DNA of 64,000 nucleotides from Arbacia lixula (Eukaryota; Echinodermata; Echinoidea; Arbacioida; Arbaciidae): positions 26,450,335 to 26,514,334 of the forward strand of contig OZ022576.1 in the NCBI GenBank assembly GCA_963669155.1. Reading direction: 5' to 3'. Both the position numbers and the translations under genes were made by a program. Under the pieces are notes generated by a model. That model saw only the letters and a program-made list of their open reading frames with translations. It was not told where the DNA came from and ran no database searches. Positions 12,701 to 27,804 of this stretch are shown in pieces. The first letter of the stretch is position 1. Each line of letters begins with the position of its first letter.

Positions 12701-15700
12701 AGGTTTTAATGTACCAATTTTCCTGTCAGTATAATTATATTTTTTGTAATATGATCTGTATTAAAAAAAATGTTTGAAAAAGAAGAAGATTTTTTTTTAT
12801 TTTTTTTTTTTATAGTGGAGTGTTTGTATTGGACTGTTGCAGTTTAATGAATTGCTAGTGTGCAAAGCCCAAAGAAAACAAGTTAGTTGGAAGAGTCAAA
12901 ACCACTTTGCCTGTATGACTAATGATTGACACAATGAAGACTTGAAGACCGTAAATCCTTGTTCACAAGTTCTGTTCAACTGCTACATAATAGAAAACCA
13001 CTGCACTGTATTATCAACACAGTAAAATCCCTGCACTGATGAATAGAGATCCTTCACAACTCAAGGAGCGGAATGAGTGAAGGTTATAGAGTGCCCTCAT
13101 GTGTTGAAACTTGAAGCAGGGTGTAAGTCTGTGGTTTCATCAGTGGGTTGTCTGTAGGTGAGCTAAGAGTCTAGCAATGTCCAGCTCCAAAGCACACACA
13201 CACTGACTCATAGGGCTCCATGGAATCGCACCTTGCTGTGAGTAAGGTTGTCAAACAAAGCAGCAGAGTTCACCTATCTATCTCAGAGTGATATGCCATC
13301 ACACAGTGTATCAACAATGTAAGATTATTGTGCCACTGCACAGGGAAGTCAAGTTTATAATTTATATAGAAATGTTATACTGCACAAACAATGCAGTTGT
13401 GAGAACTCTTTCTTGTCCAATCTTGTTATTGTATTTGCAAATGCCAGGCACTTCTTGATAAAATTCCAGGCTCAGGAGCCAATCCAAACAACTGGAGGAG
13501 GAATTTCCTTATTGTTGTTACTGTTTCCTTTTATTTCTTCTGTTTCCTCTCTTATTGTCATTTTTTTTCTGGTTCCTCTTCTCTCTCCAATTTTAATTGA
13601 ATTCAATAATCGGATCTTTTGACGTACAGATATTTAAATGTGATTTAAACATGATACATTTGTAAATTTTAAGACCCACCCAAATGACTAGATATCGGTC
13701 TCAACCATCTAATATTTTGTGGCAAACTTCTAGTCCTTTGGTATCCTGTACATTCTTCACGAGCACTGCTAAATATGTCAGACCTGTAAATCAGTAGTGA
13801 GCCCTCTGTTGTTCAGAGTCAGTGCCCCTAGTGACTGATATCACTGTGGATGAGTCATCATGGTGCTATTTCTGTTGTAGCATTAGACAGTAGGTGCAGC
13901 AAACAGGCAAGCCTCAAACCAGACCAAAACAAAGGGGGTTATTTACGTGCCTGCACCCTGCTGTACACAGTGTGTATTTATGGGTCTTCCCTCTGTGGTT
14001 GAGATGAAAGACAGATGGTAATGGGGTGGTTGTACAGAGTAGCATTGTGGGGGTTTCAATATTGTGATGAAGTTGTCATCACATTGATATTGTCATTGCT
14101 TTTAGATGTCATCTCAGAAATATGTGAAGAGGTGGTGGAGTTGGGGGGGGGGGGGGAGCAAAACAAATGGAGAGGGGAGGGGTACAAAACTAGAGTCAAG
14201 GAAGGAGCAAACAAAGAGAATTTTGAAGAATTGTATTAATTTTATGAAGATGACTCAGACTTTTGATATGGCTGTTTTGGAAGGTAAAACATGAGTAATG
14301 TGTTTTTGTAATGATATGGTGCTGAAAGTAATAAAAAAGTTTTTTTTTAAATGTAGGTCCATATGCAGTAGGTATGTGCAGCGTACTTTGTGTGTTTAGT
14401 ACATACTGTACGTGTATAACCAAGAACATACACAGTGCTTTTTTACAGACAGTGCTTGTGCGTGTATGTGTCAAAGTGCTTTACATGGTTTTGTAAAGTA
14501 TTATTTAAAAAAAAACTTTGATTAAAATGTAATATTTTATTTACCAATGTATGTCCAATAGATGAAATATTGATGATAAAATTGTATTCCACGTTATAAT
14601 TAACTGTGCTACATTATATATGTATAATGTATAGTGAACTAAAACTCTTCACCTGTTATCCAAAAGTTTGCTTATTAGGGTACATGTATTTTTTAGTGGT
14701 GTAACTAACTAACTACTGTAGTTATCTGCAAAAATCTAATTTTTCATTTCATTGAACAAGTGTATGTGGTTGCGACTTGCATGGGTTGAAACATTTCAGT
14801 AATGATGCTGTAGCATATTCAATTTACGTCAATGATATTGCACCATGGTTGAATTTTCACCTTTCTGTAAAAATTGTTTTAAGGTACTGGTACATCAACT
14901 ATGTAGTAAATTACCCTCACATTGTTCCATCTGTTGTTCTCATCAGCATAATTCACTTAGAAATGACTGAAATCATACATGATAGCCACCTACGCCAATG
15001 AATTATATTACAAGTTACAAGGTGCTGGTACATTTCGATGGACCATTAATTGAAAAGACATTTTTTTTTTACATTTTATGCAATGCACAACTCTCAATCA
15101 ATACAATACATTACTAATAGTATAACCCCCAAAGCTTGTCTTAGGTTTTGTGACTAATGTAAATGTACTATTGAAGTAATACATGGAGATTCATGGTGTA
15201 TTCCTCCCATTGAAGCTGAATCAATAGAAAGAGGTGAAGGTCATAATTCATTAGTCTGCATTTAAGGGGGAAAGTTGTAAATACATTATGAATATTGCTT
15301 ACCTCAAATCATTTTGTCTCTTCACAATTCACTACTGCTACATTAGAACATGTAGTGGAGGTGTACGTACATGTAGCCATGTGTGAAGAGATACTGTGAA
15401 TGAAAATTATCAGTTTGTCAGCCATTATCATACAATTGATCTTCCTCTCATGTTTCTTTCTGGCAGAAATTACTTCTTCAGTAGCCAATTGTAACTGTGT
15501 CTGCAGATGCAACTGCAAAGATGTAAAATTAAAGGGAAAGTCATCCATGAAGTGTAATTGGTTTTAATATAGCAGAAAAATTAAAACAAAGTCTCAGCCT
15601 TCACTAGTTTGTTTCTTTCATGATTCTGCTTTTATTTAAACCAACTTTCAGAGTGGACTTTCCCTTTACAAAGTACTGACCAGTGTACATCAGTCATTTA

Positions 15701-18700
15701 CATGTATAAAGTACTGACCAGTGTACATCAGTCATTTACATGTATAAAGTACTGACCAGTGTACATCAGTCATTTACATGTATAAAGAACTGACCAGTGT
15801 ACATCAGTCATTTACATGTATAAAGTACTGACCAGTGTACATCAGTCATTTACATGTATAAAGTACTGACCAGTGTACATCAGTCATTTACATGTATAAA
15901 GTACTGACCAGTGTACATCAGTCATTTACATGTGTAAAGTACTGACCAGTGTACATCAGTCATTTACATGTATAAAGTACTGACTAGTGTACATCAGTCA
16001 TTTACATGTATAAAGTACTGACCAGTGTACATCAGTCATTTACATGTATAAAGTACTGACCAGTGTACATCAGTCATTTACATGTATAAAGTACTGACCA
16101 GTGTACATCAGTCATTTACATGTATAAAGTACTGACCAGTGTACATCAGTCATTTACATGTATAAAGTACTGACCAGTGTACATCAGTCATTTACATGTA
16201 CAATGTACGTCATTATTATATTGATCTCCCTCCCCTGTTCTCCCTGGCAGAAATCACTACAACTGGCTGCAGCTGGACAAGAAGGTCCTTGACCATGACT
16301 TCCCCATCAAGTCAGGGATCCTCACCCTCTTCTTCAGGGTCCAGTTCTTCACGGAGAGCATTAACCAACTCAGGGACAGTATTACTATTGAACTATTCTA
16401 CCTACACGCCAAAGACTCTGTATTCAAGGTGAGTTCACATGCGGCATAGAGGGCAGCATTTAAAATGAAATGTATTGTCCTGATAGATCCTTTTGACTGT
16501 GAATGACAATATGTATGCTAATGTTTATGTTTACTGGAGCACATTATTAAACACATCGGTATCACTCATGAAGTTAATCATTCTAAGAACTGTTATTTTG
16601 ATACATGTATGATAATTGCCATATTGCCAGTTATCTGTGTTTGCCAGAAAGACTGCTCTTTTATGGGATTGTGTATATATGACTTATGCAAAAATGCATC
16701 AATGGCGCATAAAGAGTTTCGGTGATAGCAAATGCAAACTGCGCTCGTGTACAAGTACTTACAGTAAATGTATGTACACTTCATGAAGGAAGTAGATTTA
16801 CATCAGTCCACTGTGATTTTTCTTGAAGTCATTCCATGTCATGGCAACTATTAAGAGAATTTGGTCATGCCATTACATACGGCACAATATCATCCATATG
16901 GATCAAACTGGGGCTTCAAGAACCTGGCAATGTTTGCTTGTGGTACACATCAAGATGTATTATTGAAGGCTGAATGTTGATATGACATTTAGACTTTTAA
17001 TGAAACCCTTTTCACAACTGTCGGGAGAAATTGTTTGCTTTCTGCCCCATACAGCTGCTGCTGCTAAGCACATTAGGAGAGTTCTGCAGAATAGATCAAT
17101 GGAGTTTAGAGTTCAAGTGATAGGAATAGTAGTTTTTCAACACTCAATTATCAATGGCTGGCATATGTTTTTTCTACCACATCAGCGTTTCATGTACAAT
17201 TTTTTCTTTTATTGTCCTATTCTCTTGCTATAATGTTTTTCATTCTTTTGTCCTCCCCCAATGTGCTTCTTCTCTCTTTTCTTCCTTTTCCTCCTTTCTT
17301 CCTCTTCCTCCTCTTCCTCCTCTTCCTCCCCTTCCTCCCCTTCCTCCCCTTCCTCCCCTTCCTCCCCTTCCTCCTCTTCCTCCTTTCTTTCCCCCTTTTC
17401 CTCTTCTCTGTCTTCTTTAACTCTTCCTCCTCTTCCCCTCTTCCTCCTCTTCCTCGTCGTCCTCCTTCCTACTCTTCCCCCTCTTCCTTTTCTCCTCTTT
17501 CTCCTTTAACCTTTCCTTTTATCCTCCTTCCCTTTTTTCCTGATGCCTTTCTTCCTCTTCTTACTTTAATTCCACCATCTTCACCTTCTTCCCTTCTTCC
17601 TCTTTCCTGAATTAACTCCTTGATTTCTTTCTAAATCATTCTGCTAGAGTTTCTCTGTTTGTAGCAGCCTACATGTACATGTATACTTGACTACTGGTAC
17701 CTTACCCTCCCCTTCTCAACCTTGTTATCACAGGCTTGCACTTTGATAGCAAATATCAGGAGAAGAAACTTTAACTTCATGCAATTAGGCACACACATAT
17801 GGACCTTATTAATTTAGTGGAAAATATGTACATATTCAGTACAATGCTTAGTGCTTACATTCCTGTAATTTCATTCTGTATTCCCATGATTACTCCAATC
17901 ACACACCATTACATGGCTGGGTGTTTTTAATTCAATCCAGACTTTCTTTCCTGTCAAGATTGTAGAGCTCTCAGTGGATTTCTTCTACGTTCCATAATTG
18001 GGTTTCATGATGACGTTTAGCTGTGACATTTACAGACCAAACTCAAAGGAATGTTATAAATGTAATGTCCTTATTTCAAATTTAACGGAATGCTGACTTG
18101 TATTCGGTGGATGCAGGTGTTTAGTTGCTTGATTGCCAACCTTAAACGTTTTAGCTACATTTTAGTTCAGCATAGTTAAATGAAGGTGTGGTACAGTATG
18201 GTCTCTACATGATTTCACATAGATTGGATACAAGTAGTCATCATTTTCAAAATGTTAAGTAATATGTACTCTAGTAATATGGCTTATTATATTTAATTTT
18301 CTATCACGATATTGCAAAATATTTCAATATTAATTCATGTATTATTTGTATTTGCATTATTTGACGTTAACAAAAGATACAGTATACTTCCTATTACTAC
18401 AATGTACATTACAATTGTATTATGCGAGAAACACATGTAAACAAAAAGTATCTGGGACATGCAAGTCAGATGGAGTAAACATTACCACATTAGACTAGAT
18501 GGGATGCCTTTGGTATAGTATTTCATTGATGCTTGTTACCCGATAGTCCTATGTGTCTGCACAGCAAAGCAGATAAACAGATCTAGTTCCAGGTGAATGG
18601 GGTCCCACTGGGAGAACCCCATACTAGTCATGTGTCACATGTGATGCACGGAATGCTACAGGAATGATGCCAGGGTTACTCCAGATATCAAACCCAGCGC

Positions 18701-21700
18701 CTTGCCTCTGCCTCTGGCTCTGGGTCTGGAGTGAAAGTGAGATTGTTTTGTAGCAAAAGATGCGTGGAATATACCTGATATTGCTGTGCGTGCATGTAAC
18801 AGAGGTGATAACCTTATATGGGGTTGCAGGTACATTGTAGGAAGTATAGGCTTGATGGATCTACATTCTCAAAATTGTTGCAGTTTGTCCTCTTATCTCC
18901 AGAAAATGCTTTCAAGACATGGCTCTTGGATTACAAGGTGCATTTTTCAAATGTTGATCGCAGGGGAAATGAAAGAACTTTGTTGTATATTCACTTAAAA
19001 GTTTCCTCAGTTACAGGGGAAACCATTTACACAACTATATTGTACTATGCTTGTAGATATGAATGTGTTATTGAATTGTTCATCACATCTGAATAGAAAT
19101 ACAAAGCATCAGGAATTATATTGTGGCTTATTTGTATCTTTCATTGTCTGTGTTTGTCCTGACAGGGTGACATTGAAGCTGACAGTGAGACCGTGTTTGA
19201 ACTGGGTGCTTATGTCTTGCAAGCAACCGAGGGAGATTATACAAGGTGAGTCAAGTGATTTGATAATTGGAGACATTTGATGAGAACTATTGCTGAAGAA
19301 GGATGTACATGTTTATGAATGCTGTCTTATTTTTTTTTTAAAAGAAATTATACCACCAAAAATGGAGGTGAGTCAAGTGATTTGATACTTGAAGACATTT
19401 GATGAGAACTATTTCTGAAGAGGGATGTATATGTTTATGTATGTTGTCTAATTTTTTTTTTTATTGAAATTATACCACTAAAAATTGAGGTTATTTTAGG
19501 GTATTTGTATGATACACATGCCCACAGTGTACTTGTAACATGACACAACTCTGATTGGAAAGTCTTAGATTGACAGAGGAATCATGAATTTGAGAAGTAT
19601 TGCTACTAGTAATTGATGTTATTTTTGTACAATGCTGTGAGACCCATCTAGGCCTGCTTGTAGGATATGTCAAACTCTGATTGGAAAATCTTTGATTTAG
19701 GTAGGAATCATATTGGAAAACTAACGGAAAGCGGAAAGGGCTTGTGGTGGAAATCCAGCCACTTATAATAGACATATTTTATGTAATACTAAATATTGCC
19801 CAGATTTCTAGTCATTAACGTACAGCATTTGGAAACTGCAATTCTCTCCAATTGAAATGTAGGTAGAGTAAGCCAATCTGTAGAACTTCTCAAGGGCTAA
19901 TACAAATAAATCTGTGTCAGGAAATCATTAATTTGATCTTTATCCTGCTGCTGTAACCGATAGCAAGTGCCCTTTTTAGGCAATTTCTTAATTTTCTCAC
20001 TTAGTTGCCTCTGAGTACATCTACAGTGCTATTTCTAGGAGGTTGATATCAAATGCATGCACAGACTTGCAATTACTTCAGGACTGGGGAGTTATATGTA
20101 CATGAAGAAGGTTGATTTCTGGTAATACATTGTACCATTAGAGTGAGTGAAGGATCGTGACTTGCAAAACAAGGCCATTCATGTCAGCATTATTGCTGCT
20201 GTATAGAGCTCAGTTTTGAACAAAACATTGAAGAGGCAAGTGTAGACTTCCTGTGTTCATATTTTTGCATGATAGCGAATTCCATGAACGCTGAAGTTAG
20301 AATAACATGTTATTCTACTCCATTTAGTATGTGGCTGTATCATTGCATCCTACATGTCGTACAATGTAGGCGAGTAATCATAACAGGAAAACCATATCAA
20401 ATGAAGTTGAACTGTAGAGATACCCAGACGATACTGACCATCATGTAAACAGACACTTAATCAAGAGTGCCTGAAGAGTCCTTCGATGGGGCTTTGGTCT
20501 TCCTGTTCTGTCACAGTCACTCAAAATGCACTTTCGTATCTGAACAAGTTCAAGATTTTGCATACAACAGGTGTAGGAATGACCTGTATCAGCAAATCTC
20601 TGTTTGATTTACAATGTAGCTTAGTTTAAAGATAGGGTGTCCCAATGGCAAAAGTTGTGAAACTCGGCAGGAATCAGCAGTATACCCTAACGATAATGTG
20701 TAATCTCACAAACATTTTCAGGAAAAGTGAAAAACTGTTCTTGTTTACGTTTGAAACATACTGGCTACAGTCTACATAATCATATTGACCCTGTCAGCGT
20801 GTGATACTGGCATTGTTCCTCTTGAACGTATGCACTGTGGAACGGACTGATGCGGACCATAGTGCAAGCGGTCTCTAGTCTCTAGGCTATATTGTGAGGG
20901 AAGTTCTGATACTGTATCTTCTTCCATTTTCCGTGGCTTTGACAAAAAAAAGAAAGAAATTGACCTGCAAAAGGAAGTAAGGGACCCCCTGTCTTTAAAT
21001 AGTCATATAGTGCTCAGTCATAAAATTTTGATGCTAACTGGAATTTCTAAGGAAGATGTACATGTATTAAGAGAAATAAGGTAGATCCGCATCAGCAACC
21101 ACCTGCCTATAAAGACTACATTTTTGGTTTCCCTTTGATTTTCTTGCAACTTGTACATAAAGACCACCTGAATATTAAGACCACATTTCGTGTCTTCTTT
21201 AAACAGTCATTATTAGCAAGTTTCACAGAAAAAGGAACTTATCTGCACATCAGATACATGACAAATAAATCTAATGGCATGTCCACACATTTGTACTTTA
21301 AACCCTCTTGATTCCAAGGGAGCATAGAATGTGTATTAAATCAATGTATTTTTCAAGGTGTGATAGCATAATTGTTAAAGTGATTTTTTGGATGGACTTC
21401 TTTGTGCAGTGACCAGCGAGCCCACCGGGTGCTGAAGAAGCTACCTGTCCTGCCTCACTTCACGCTGAGGGAACATCCATCACTAGCCTACTGTGAGGAG
21501 AGGATCCTCTTCTACTACAAGAGGCTGGGTGGACTCAGCACCGGCCAGTGCATCGTCTGGTAAGTCTCATATTCCCAGCTTCAGTTTAACCCTTACATTA
21601 CTAGGGCCCTGTTGCATAAAACTTTCCATTGATAGTAACTTTGCTATCAATGGCAACTTCTATAGAAACCTTGAATTTGATTGGCTGTCCAGCAATGTTA

Positions 21701-22652
21701 CCATGGTAGTTACCATTGATGTTAGAGATACCATTAATGGTAAGTTTTATGCAACGGGGGCCCAGGCCTAGGAAAATCCTAATGGCTTACTACACATCTT
21801 CATGCCAATGATAGTGAAAGAGTTGCCCCATTCCACCCCAGCCTACATTTTCACATGTCCAATCTTAAGTAGTGTTTGCTCAATTCTGGAGACAGGTTGG
21901 CATCATGAAAATTAAAATTTTTGTTGTTGAAGTACCTGGTAGTTTAGATATTTTTCATGTGAGTACCGAGCTGTTAGGTGAGCTACATATAACACTTTAA
22001 GATGTGATTACCGTAGATAGATGTGTGTTGTTGGTATTTTCCAAGATTCACATGCAAATAATTTGACACCAGTATAGCAATGTTGAAATGTGTGATGAAA
22101 CAATATCAACTTTGGCTTCCTTAGAATAATATGCTTTGATCCAGAACTGATGTTGATGAAGACAATCTCCTGATGAAGAAATTTCTTTGTAAAGAGCAGA
22201 GGTTATTTGTGTACGAACTAATATGCTGCCGGGCCGACGGGGCTCACGACTGATTGCACTAATTGTCACATTAGCCGCAGAGCCTATTCACATCTACGAA
22301 TACCGAAGCGTTACTTGTCTTCACCGTACACCGCCCCTGGGAAGTCTCAGCCCTAGTAGCAGGAGCTTAGCAACAGCAGGAGCGAAGCGATAGCCCGGAG
22401 GATAAAGCATCTCACAAGAATGTACACGCTCTGCTGTTGCTAGGGCACAGTTTGCATCTAAATATTATGATTTCCCCCCTCCAGTGCAAGACAAGCTGTC
22501 TGCACAAACCATGTCTGATTAATGCGTCAATGGTAGCCCGACCGTCTGACTCATATTACATGCACCATTCTCGCTCTCTTTCTCTCACCTTTTTTCTCTC
22601 TCCTCCTCCCTCTTTACCTCTCTCTCCCTTTTTACCTCTCTCTATCTCTTTA

Positions 22653-22704
<52 letters not shown>

Positions 22705-22781
22705 TCCTCCATTTCTCCCTCTTTCTCCCTCTTTCTCCCTCTTTCTCCCTCTTTCTCTCTCTCCCTCCCTCTCTCTCTCTC

Positions 22782-22816
<35 letters not shown>

Positions 22817-25800
22817 TTCTTTTTGTCGCATTCTTTTCTCCTCTCTCCCTCTTTACCTCTCTCTCCCTCCCCCCTCCCCTTCTCCCCCACCCACTTTCTT
22901 TCTCTTTCTCTCTTTCTCTCTTTCTCTCCCCCCTCTCTCTCCCCCTCCCCCTCTCTCACCTCCCTCTCTCTCCCCTCCCTCTCTCTCCCCTCCCTCTCTC
23001 TCCCCTCCCTCTCTCTCCCCTCCCTCTCTCTCCCCTCCCTCTCTCTCCCCTCCCTCTCTCTCCTTCTCCCTCCCTCTCCCCCTCCCTCTCTCCCCCCTCT
23101 CTCTTGCCTTCCCACCCTCCAATCCTGTATGTGTTCATAGTGAGCACACCTCCTTCCATTGATCGATATGGGAGGTATTCGGTTTCTCATTACCACCAGT
23201 CAAAGCCACTGATTTCCATCATCGGTGTTGCACCATTCTGATTTCTAATGTATGAATGGAGTCATTAATTTGTTAAGTGAGATGAGCTGATTGTCACTGC
23301 CACAAGAGGCCAGATGCCTCTTTTCTGATTGCCATGCCTGTAGCCAAGGTGACATTTGTAATAGTATAAAAAGCTTTTCAAAGTAGTAGCATGCAGCAAA
23401 ATATGGTAGAGAGATGAGAGAAATTGAGAGGGAAAGACAGAAAAAACACACATAGCAGAATGCCTACACCAATTCAATTGAAAGAATAAGGTACAGTGAA
23501 ACCTGTCTATAGTGGCTTCCCAAGGGAAACAAAAATTGTGGCCTTTGTAGACAGGTGACTGCTATAGACAGGTTCTTTAACACGTGATCTCTCTCCAGGG
23601 GAATCATTTTAGTGACCACTATAGACAGGTTGGCTGCTATAGACAGGTGGCCGCTAAGACAGGTTTGACTGTATAATGAGAATTTATAGAGTGAGGAAAG
23701 AGATTGAGAGGGAAACAGAGAACGGAAGCAGAGGAGAGAATGACTTCTTTGATGTTACGTCAAACGTGATTATTGTGATAGGCTCTAATTAGCTATCCGG
23801 ATCTCTAACAGGAAGCTTGTAATAATAGTCTTATGCACTTAAATTAAAGAAAGTGTATTAGCAAATGGAGTTTCACTCTTCAAGGGAACTTCCCCTTTCA
23901 TATACCGTACCACATAATGACAGATGAACAACTTATATGCTGTACCACTTGATCACATACTTTGGAACCTGTATTCAAGTAACCCATACATAAAAACAAT
24001 CTACATAAATAAACAGTACAATTCTTGTGTCACATGATAGGTCTAGATCTACAGCTTTTCTGTAATTTCATTATGCTTTAAGTGCTCACAAAACATATTC
24101 AAGATTGTGTATAAAATGACAAAACATGAAAAAGTCATGATTTAGTTTCCCATTTTTCTGATATTCCAAATCTGTGTATGTGTAAATGGATTAATATTTT
24201 GTGATTTCCAGGCATTTGTTCGATGATGAAGTTGCATTAGAACTCTTTATTGTTTTTTATTGTGTGTGTTGTAAAGAGAGGTGAAGAGAACATCCTTATG
24301 TGAATCATAATAGTTGTCTGAGCATGCAGCTGTGATGCAAGTTTAGAAGATTAGAACCATCGAACCTGGGGGGGGGGGGGGGCTAATTTGTCTCTCTGGT
24401 CATCAGGATGGATACACTTCCTCTTTGGCTCAGAAAAAAACAGGAAAAGATACCAAGTTATCTCTCCGAGTCACATGAGGAACGGTCAACAGCCATCCGG
24501 CCCAATCAATTAAAATCAATGTCAGAAGAACTATTAACATTGGATTTGTGATAACACTGGAGTGTTGTGTCGAGGGAGAATTGGAAATATCCTGGTCAAC
24601 CAAAAAATTACTTTTTTTCTTTCCAGGGCTCTTTTTGGAGAAACTTAAAAATTTTCCAGGGCTACTTTTTCATTTTCCAGGGCTCTTTTTCCACTTTCCA
24701 GGGCTACAATTTTTGGAGCTATTTCGCGGTTTTGTTTGCGTTTTTTTTGTGTGTGTGTGTGTTTGTGTGTGTCAGGCGCGTACGCAGGATTTTTGTAAGG
24801 GGGGGGGGTTCAGCCAAAAAATCTAAAAAAATTGGAGGCGAAAGAGGAGGGGGGGGGGGGGTTGACCCCAAAAAAAAACGAAAAAGGGGGGGAGTTAACA
24901 AATTAAAAAGTTGATTCAGGTTAAATATTTCATTGCCGATATGACTAATGCAAAGAAATTTTCGGCTTTCAGGCATAGTCAGACTAGCCAGGGCCAGGGG
25001 CACAAACGTGCATACAGTAAGTACAATTTGATATAGATCTTGTAATCTGCAATTAAGACTTGATAATGTTATGTAGATCTAATGTAGTTAAACTCTGAAG
25101 ATTTTCAATGTCAAGGAATATGAAAAAAAAGATGCACGGCAAACTGTGTTGCCCGGCCATAAATGGTCACAACGGGATAGTCACAATCAAACAATAGCTC
25201 TCCCGTAGTTACGGCCGCCTTACTAGTCGGCAAACTGGTATGCCACAGCAGCTGCCATACCCGTTTGCCGACTAGTAAGGCGGCCGTAACTACGGGAGAG
25301 CTATTGTGACTATCCCGTTGTGACCATTCATGGGCAACACAGTTTGCCGTGCATTTTTTTTTTCATATTCCTTGACATTGAAAATCTTCAAAATTCAACT
25401 ACATTAGATCTACATAACATTTATCAAATCTTAAATTTAGATCACAAGATTTATATCAAATTGTACTTACCGTACCGTATGTACTGTGCATGTTTACGTT
25501 TATGCCCCTGGCTCTGACTGAGCTGAGTCGCTGACGTCTGACTATGCCATGCATAGCATAGCACTAGCAGCTTGACGGCCGAAGTTTTTAAGCTAGTTTG
25601 AAGTTTGAGAAAAACATGGATAAATTCCTGGTTCGAGCGGCTGTACGGGAAGCCGAAAACTTCTTTGCTTTAGTCGTACCGCTAATGAACGGGTCATTAG
25701 ATACTGATCCCCTGTTGTTTCCGCTCGAACCAGGAATTTATCCATGTTCTTCTCAAACTTCAAAGCTCGCCACAGAAGCATTCATTATTCATGTACCCCG

Positions 25801-27675
25801 TATGCTTTGCATTCACTACACAGTACAGTACACGTACGTACGATCATATGCATGGCCGACTGGCCGTCTAGCCCAGCGCCTAGGCCTAGCTAGGTATGCA
25901 CTATGCATTCGTATCGGGCGCGCGCGCATGGAAGAAACTATGAATAGCCGTTCCCGCCAAAACGCGTGCCAAAAACCATACGCGTGCAAGTCAGAACGTA
26001 CGCGTATGGTTTTTGGCACGCATTATGGCGGGAACGGCTTACCATAGATATCGGGCGCGCGCGCATGGAAGAAACGCTTCACGTGCGATGGATACTGCAC
26101 TACACACAGCATGCATTCAGCAGTACAGTGAGTCGGTGAAACATGCTGTGTTTGCTTGCGCGCTCTCAATCTTCGATGTGCAAATTGCCGCAGTGCAGTG
26201 CGCGGCCGTCAAGCTAGGATTGGCTGCTTGTAGTAGTCGTGTGGCAAATGTTACGGGGGCGATTTCCTATGTTTGTGTCGCCCACGAAATTGCATTTTTG
26301 GCCTGTTTCGGGGGCTCTTTTAGGTGTTTCCGCGGCGAATTCGCCCGCCGCCCCCGTGTATTTTTTTGGTTGATCCTGGTTGAGCACTTAATAACTTCAT
26401 TGCTTAAAAGTAGGGCTAGTCCTGGTGGGTCACCAGAAATTCTTTTATGCATGGATCAAAAGGGCAGAATGTCACTTCTTTTCTATCTGTGCTGGACATG
26501 CCAGTGGGCAGCTTTGAAATGCATGCCACGAAGAAAGCACAAAAGATAAGAATATTAAGACTGATACTGTTTTAAAGTGTGGTGCAGTAAATTATTGCAT
26601 GGCTTACAATCACTTTCTGGATCCAATGTGCGGTGATTGCACAAGACGTCGTCTACACCGGGGACCACCCTGGGACTAGTTGCTCATATGAACAATATAA
26701 CTCATGTTGTTTTTCTGTAGAGATACATGTCCATGCACATGTACATGTAGATGCACATTGTAAGGAGCTGAGTCATTTCTTCTGGTATAGAGGTCACATC
26801 ATGCAAGATGAGTTGCAGAACTTTTGTGGTGATCTTAATGCTCTGAGATGGAGGTGGTCTATACACTTACAGGGAAGACAAATTCAAATCTCATTCCAAA
26901 AAAATCTTGAAAATACTTGGTTTAGGATTTTCTGGATTATATTGAATATTCTGGTAAAATCTTAAATATTGTTCACTTGTTTGCAGTGATCAACTTTAAG
27001 AAAAAAGCAATGAAATGTATTGTGTGCTCAACACAGCAGGTTGATGAATATTGTGTGCACAGTGCCATTTGTGTCCTTCAGCATATACAGTAGGTGTAGT
27101 TTGTGAAATTCTCCTTGCTAATCTTGGCCAACACCTGATGTGATATTCCCTTCAGAGACTCACAAAAGTTTGAGTCATTTAATTGCATTATGATACTGAT
27201 TGGGGATAATGCCATTTTGTGTGCAAGATTCCCCCAAGTGTGTGTGTATGTGTGTGCTGGACAATCTTTATTTCAAATGGGAATTAGACACTGTAGAAAG
27301 TGTGTAGATGTTGTTCACTAGAAAATTGAAAGGGCTACTGTATGAGGCATGGATTTTTTTTTTTTTTTTTAGATAAAAGGAAAATTTGATGGACATATTT
27401 CAGGCCATTTATAGACCTGACAAAAAACATCAAATGCAGCCATCAAATTTGTGTATGAGGGGCTTCAAGGTCAGGGTATAGAAATTTTGTGTGATGGCTT
27501 GTATGCTCATGTCTGTTACAATCAAAATATATTCCTGCCTATAAGACATATATCAATTATCAATTTTGTGAATTACATTATTATGAAGGTAAAAATAGAG
27601 AAGAGAAGGAGATAAAGAGAGAGAGAGAGAGATAGAGAGAGACAGACAGACAGACAGATAGGCAGACAGACAGGC

Positions 27676-27716
<41 letters not shown>

Positions 27717-27735
27717 TACAGACAGACAGAGACAC

Positions 27736-27804
<69 letters not shown>

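Larger units (their letters stand above)
9283..16250 (+). other. Intron between F1 exons
   Basis: About 7 kb with a (CA)n microsatellite, a 20-base G run, a LINE tail, the second 231 bp foldback copy, a short inverted-repeat element at 15533 and a 14-unit minisatellite ending about 50 bases before the acceptor. No other coding segment is supported. Confidence 0.85.

Noticed and set aside
15670-16201. Regular 38 bp repeats suggesting a CRISPR array
   Set aside because: The units are head-to-tail with no variable spacers, and the sequence is a eukaryotic intron. It is a minisatellite.
22437-23196. Open frames of 241 and 184 codons on opposite strands
   Set aside because: Both are translations of the homopyrimidine/homopurine tract (Ser/Leu/Pro and Arg/Glu/Gly runs) with no domain.
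25598-26549. Open frames of 149 and 178 codons in the CpG-rich block
   Set aside because: They run through palindromic repeats and lack any domain; high GC alone lengthens chance frames here.
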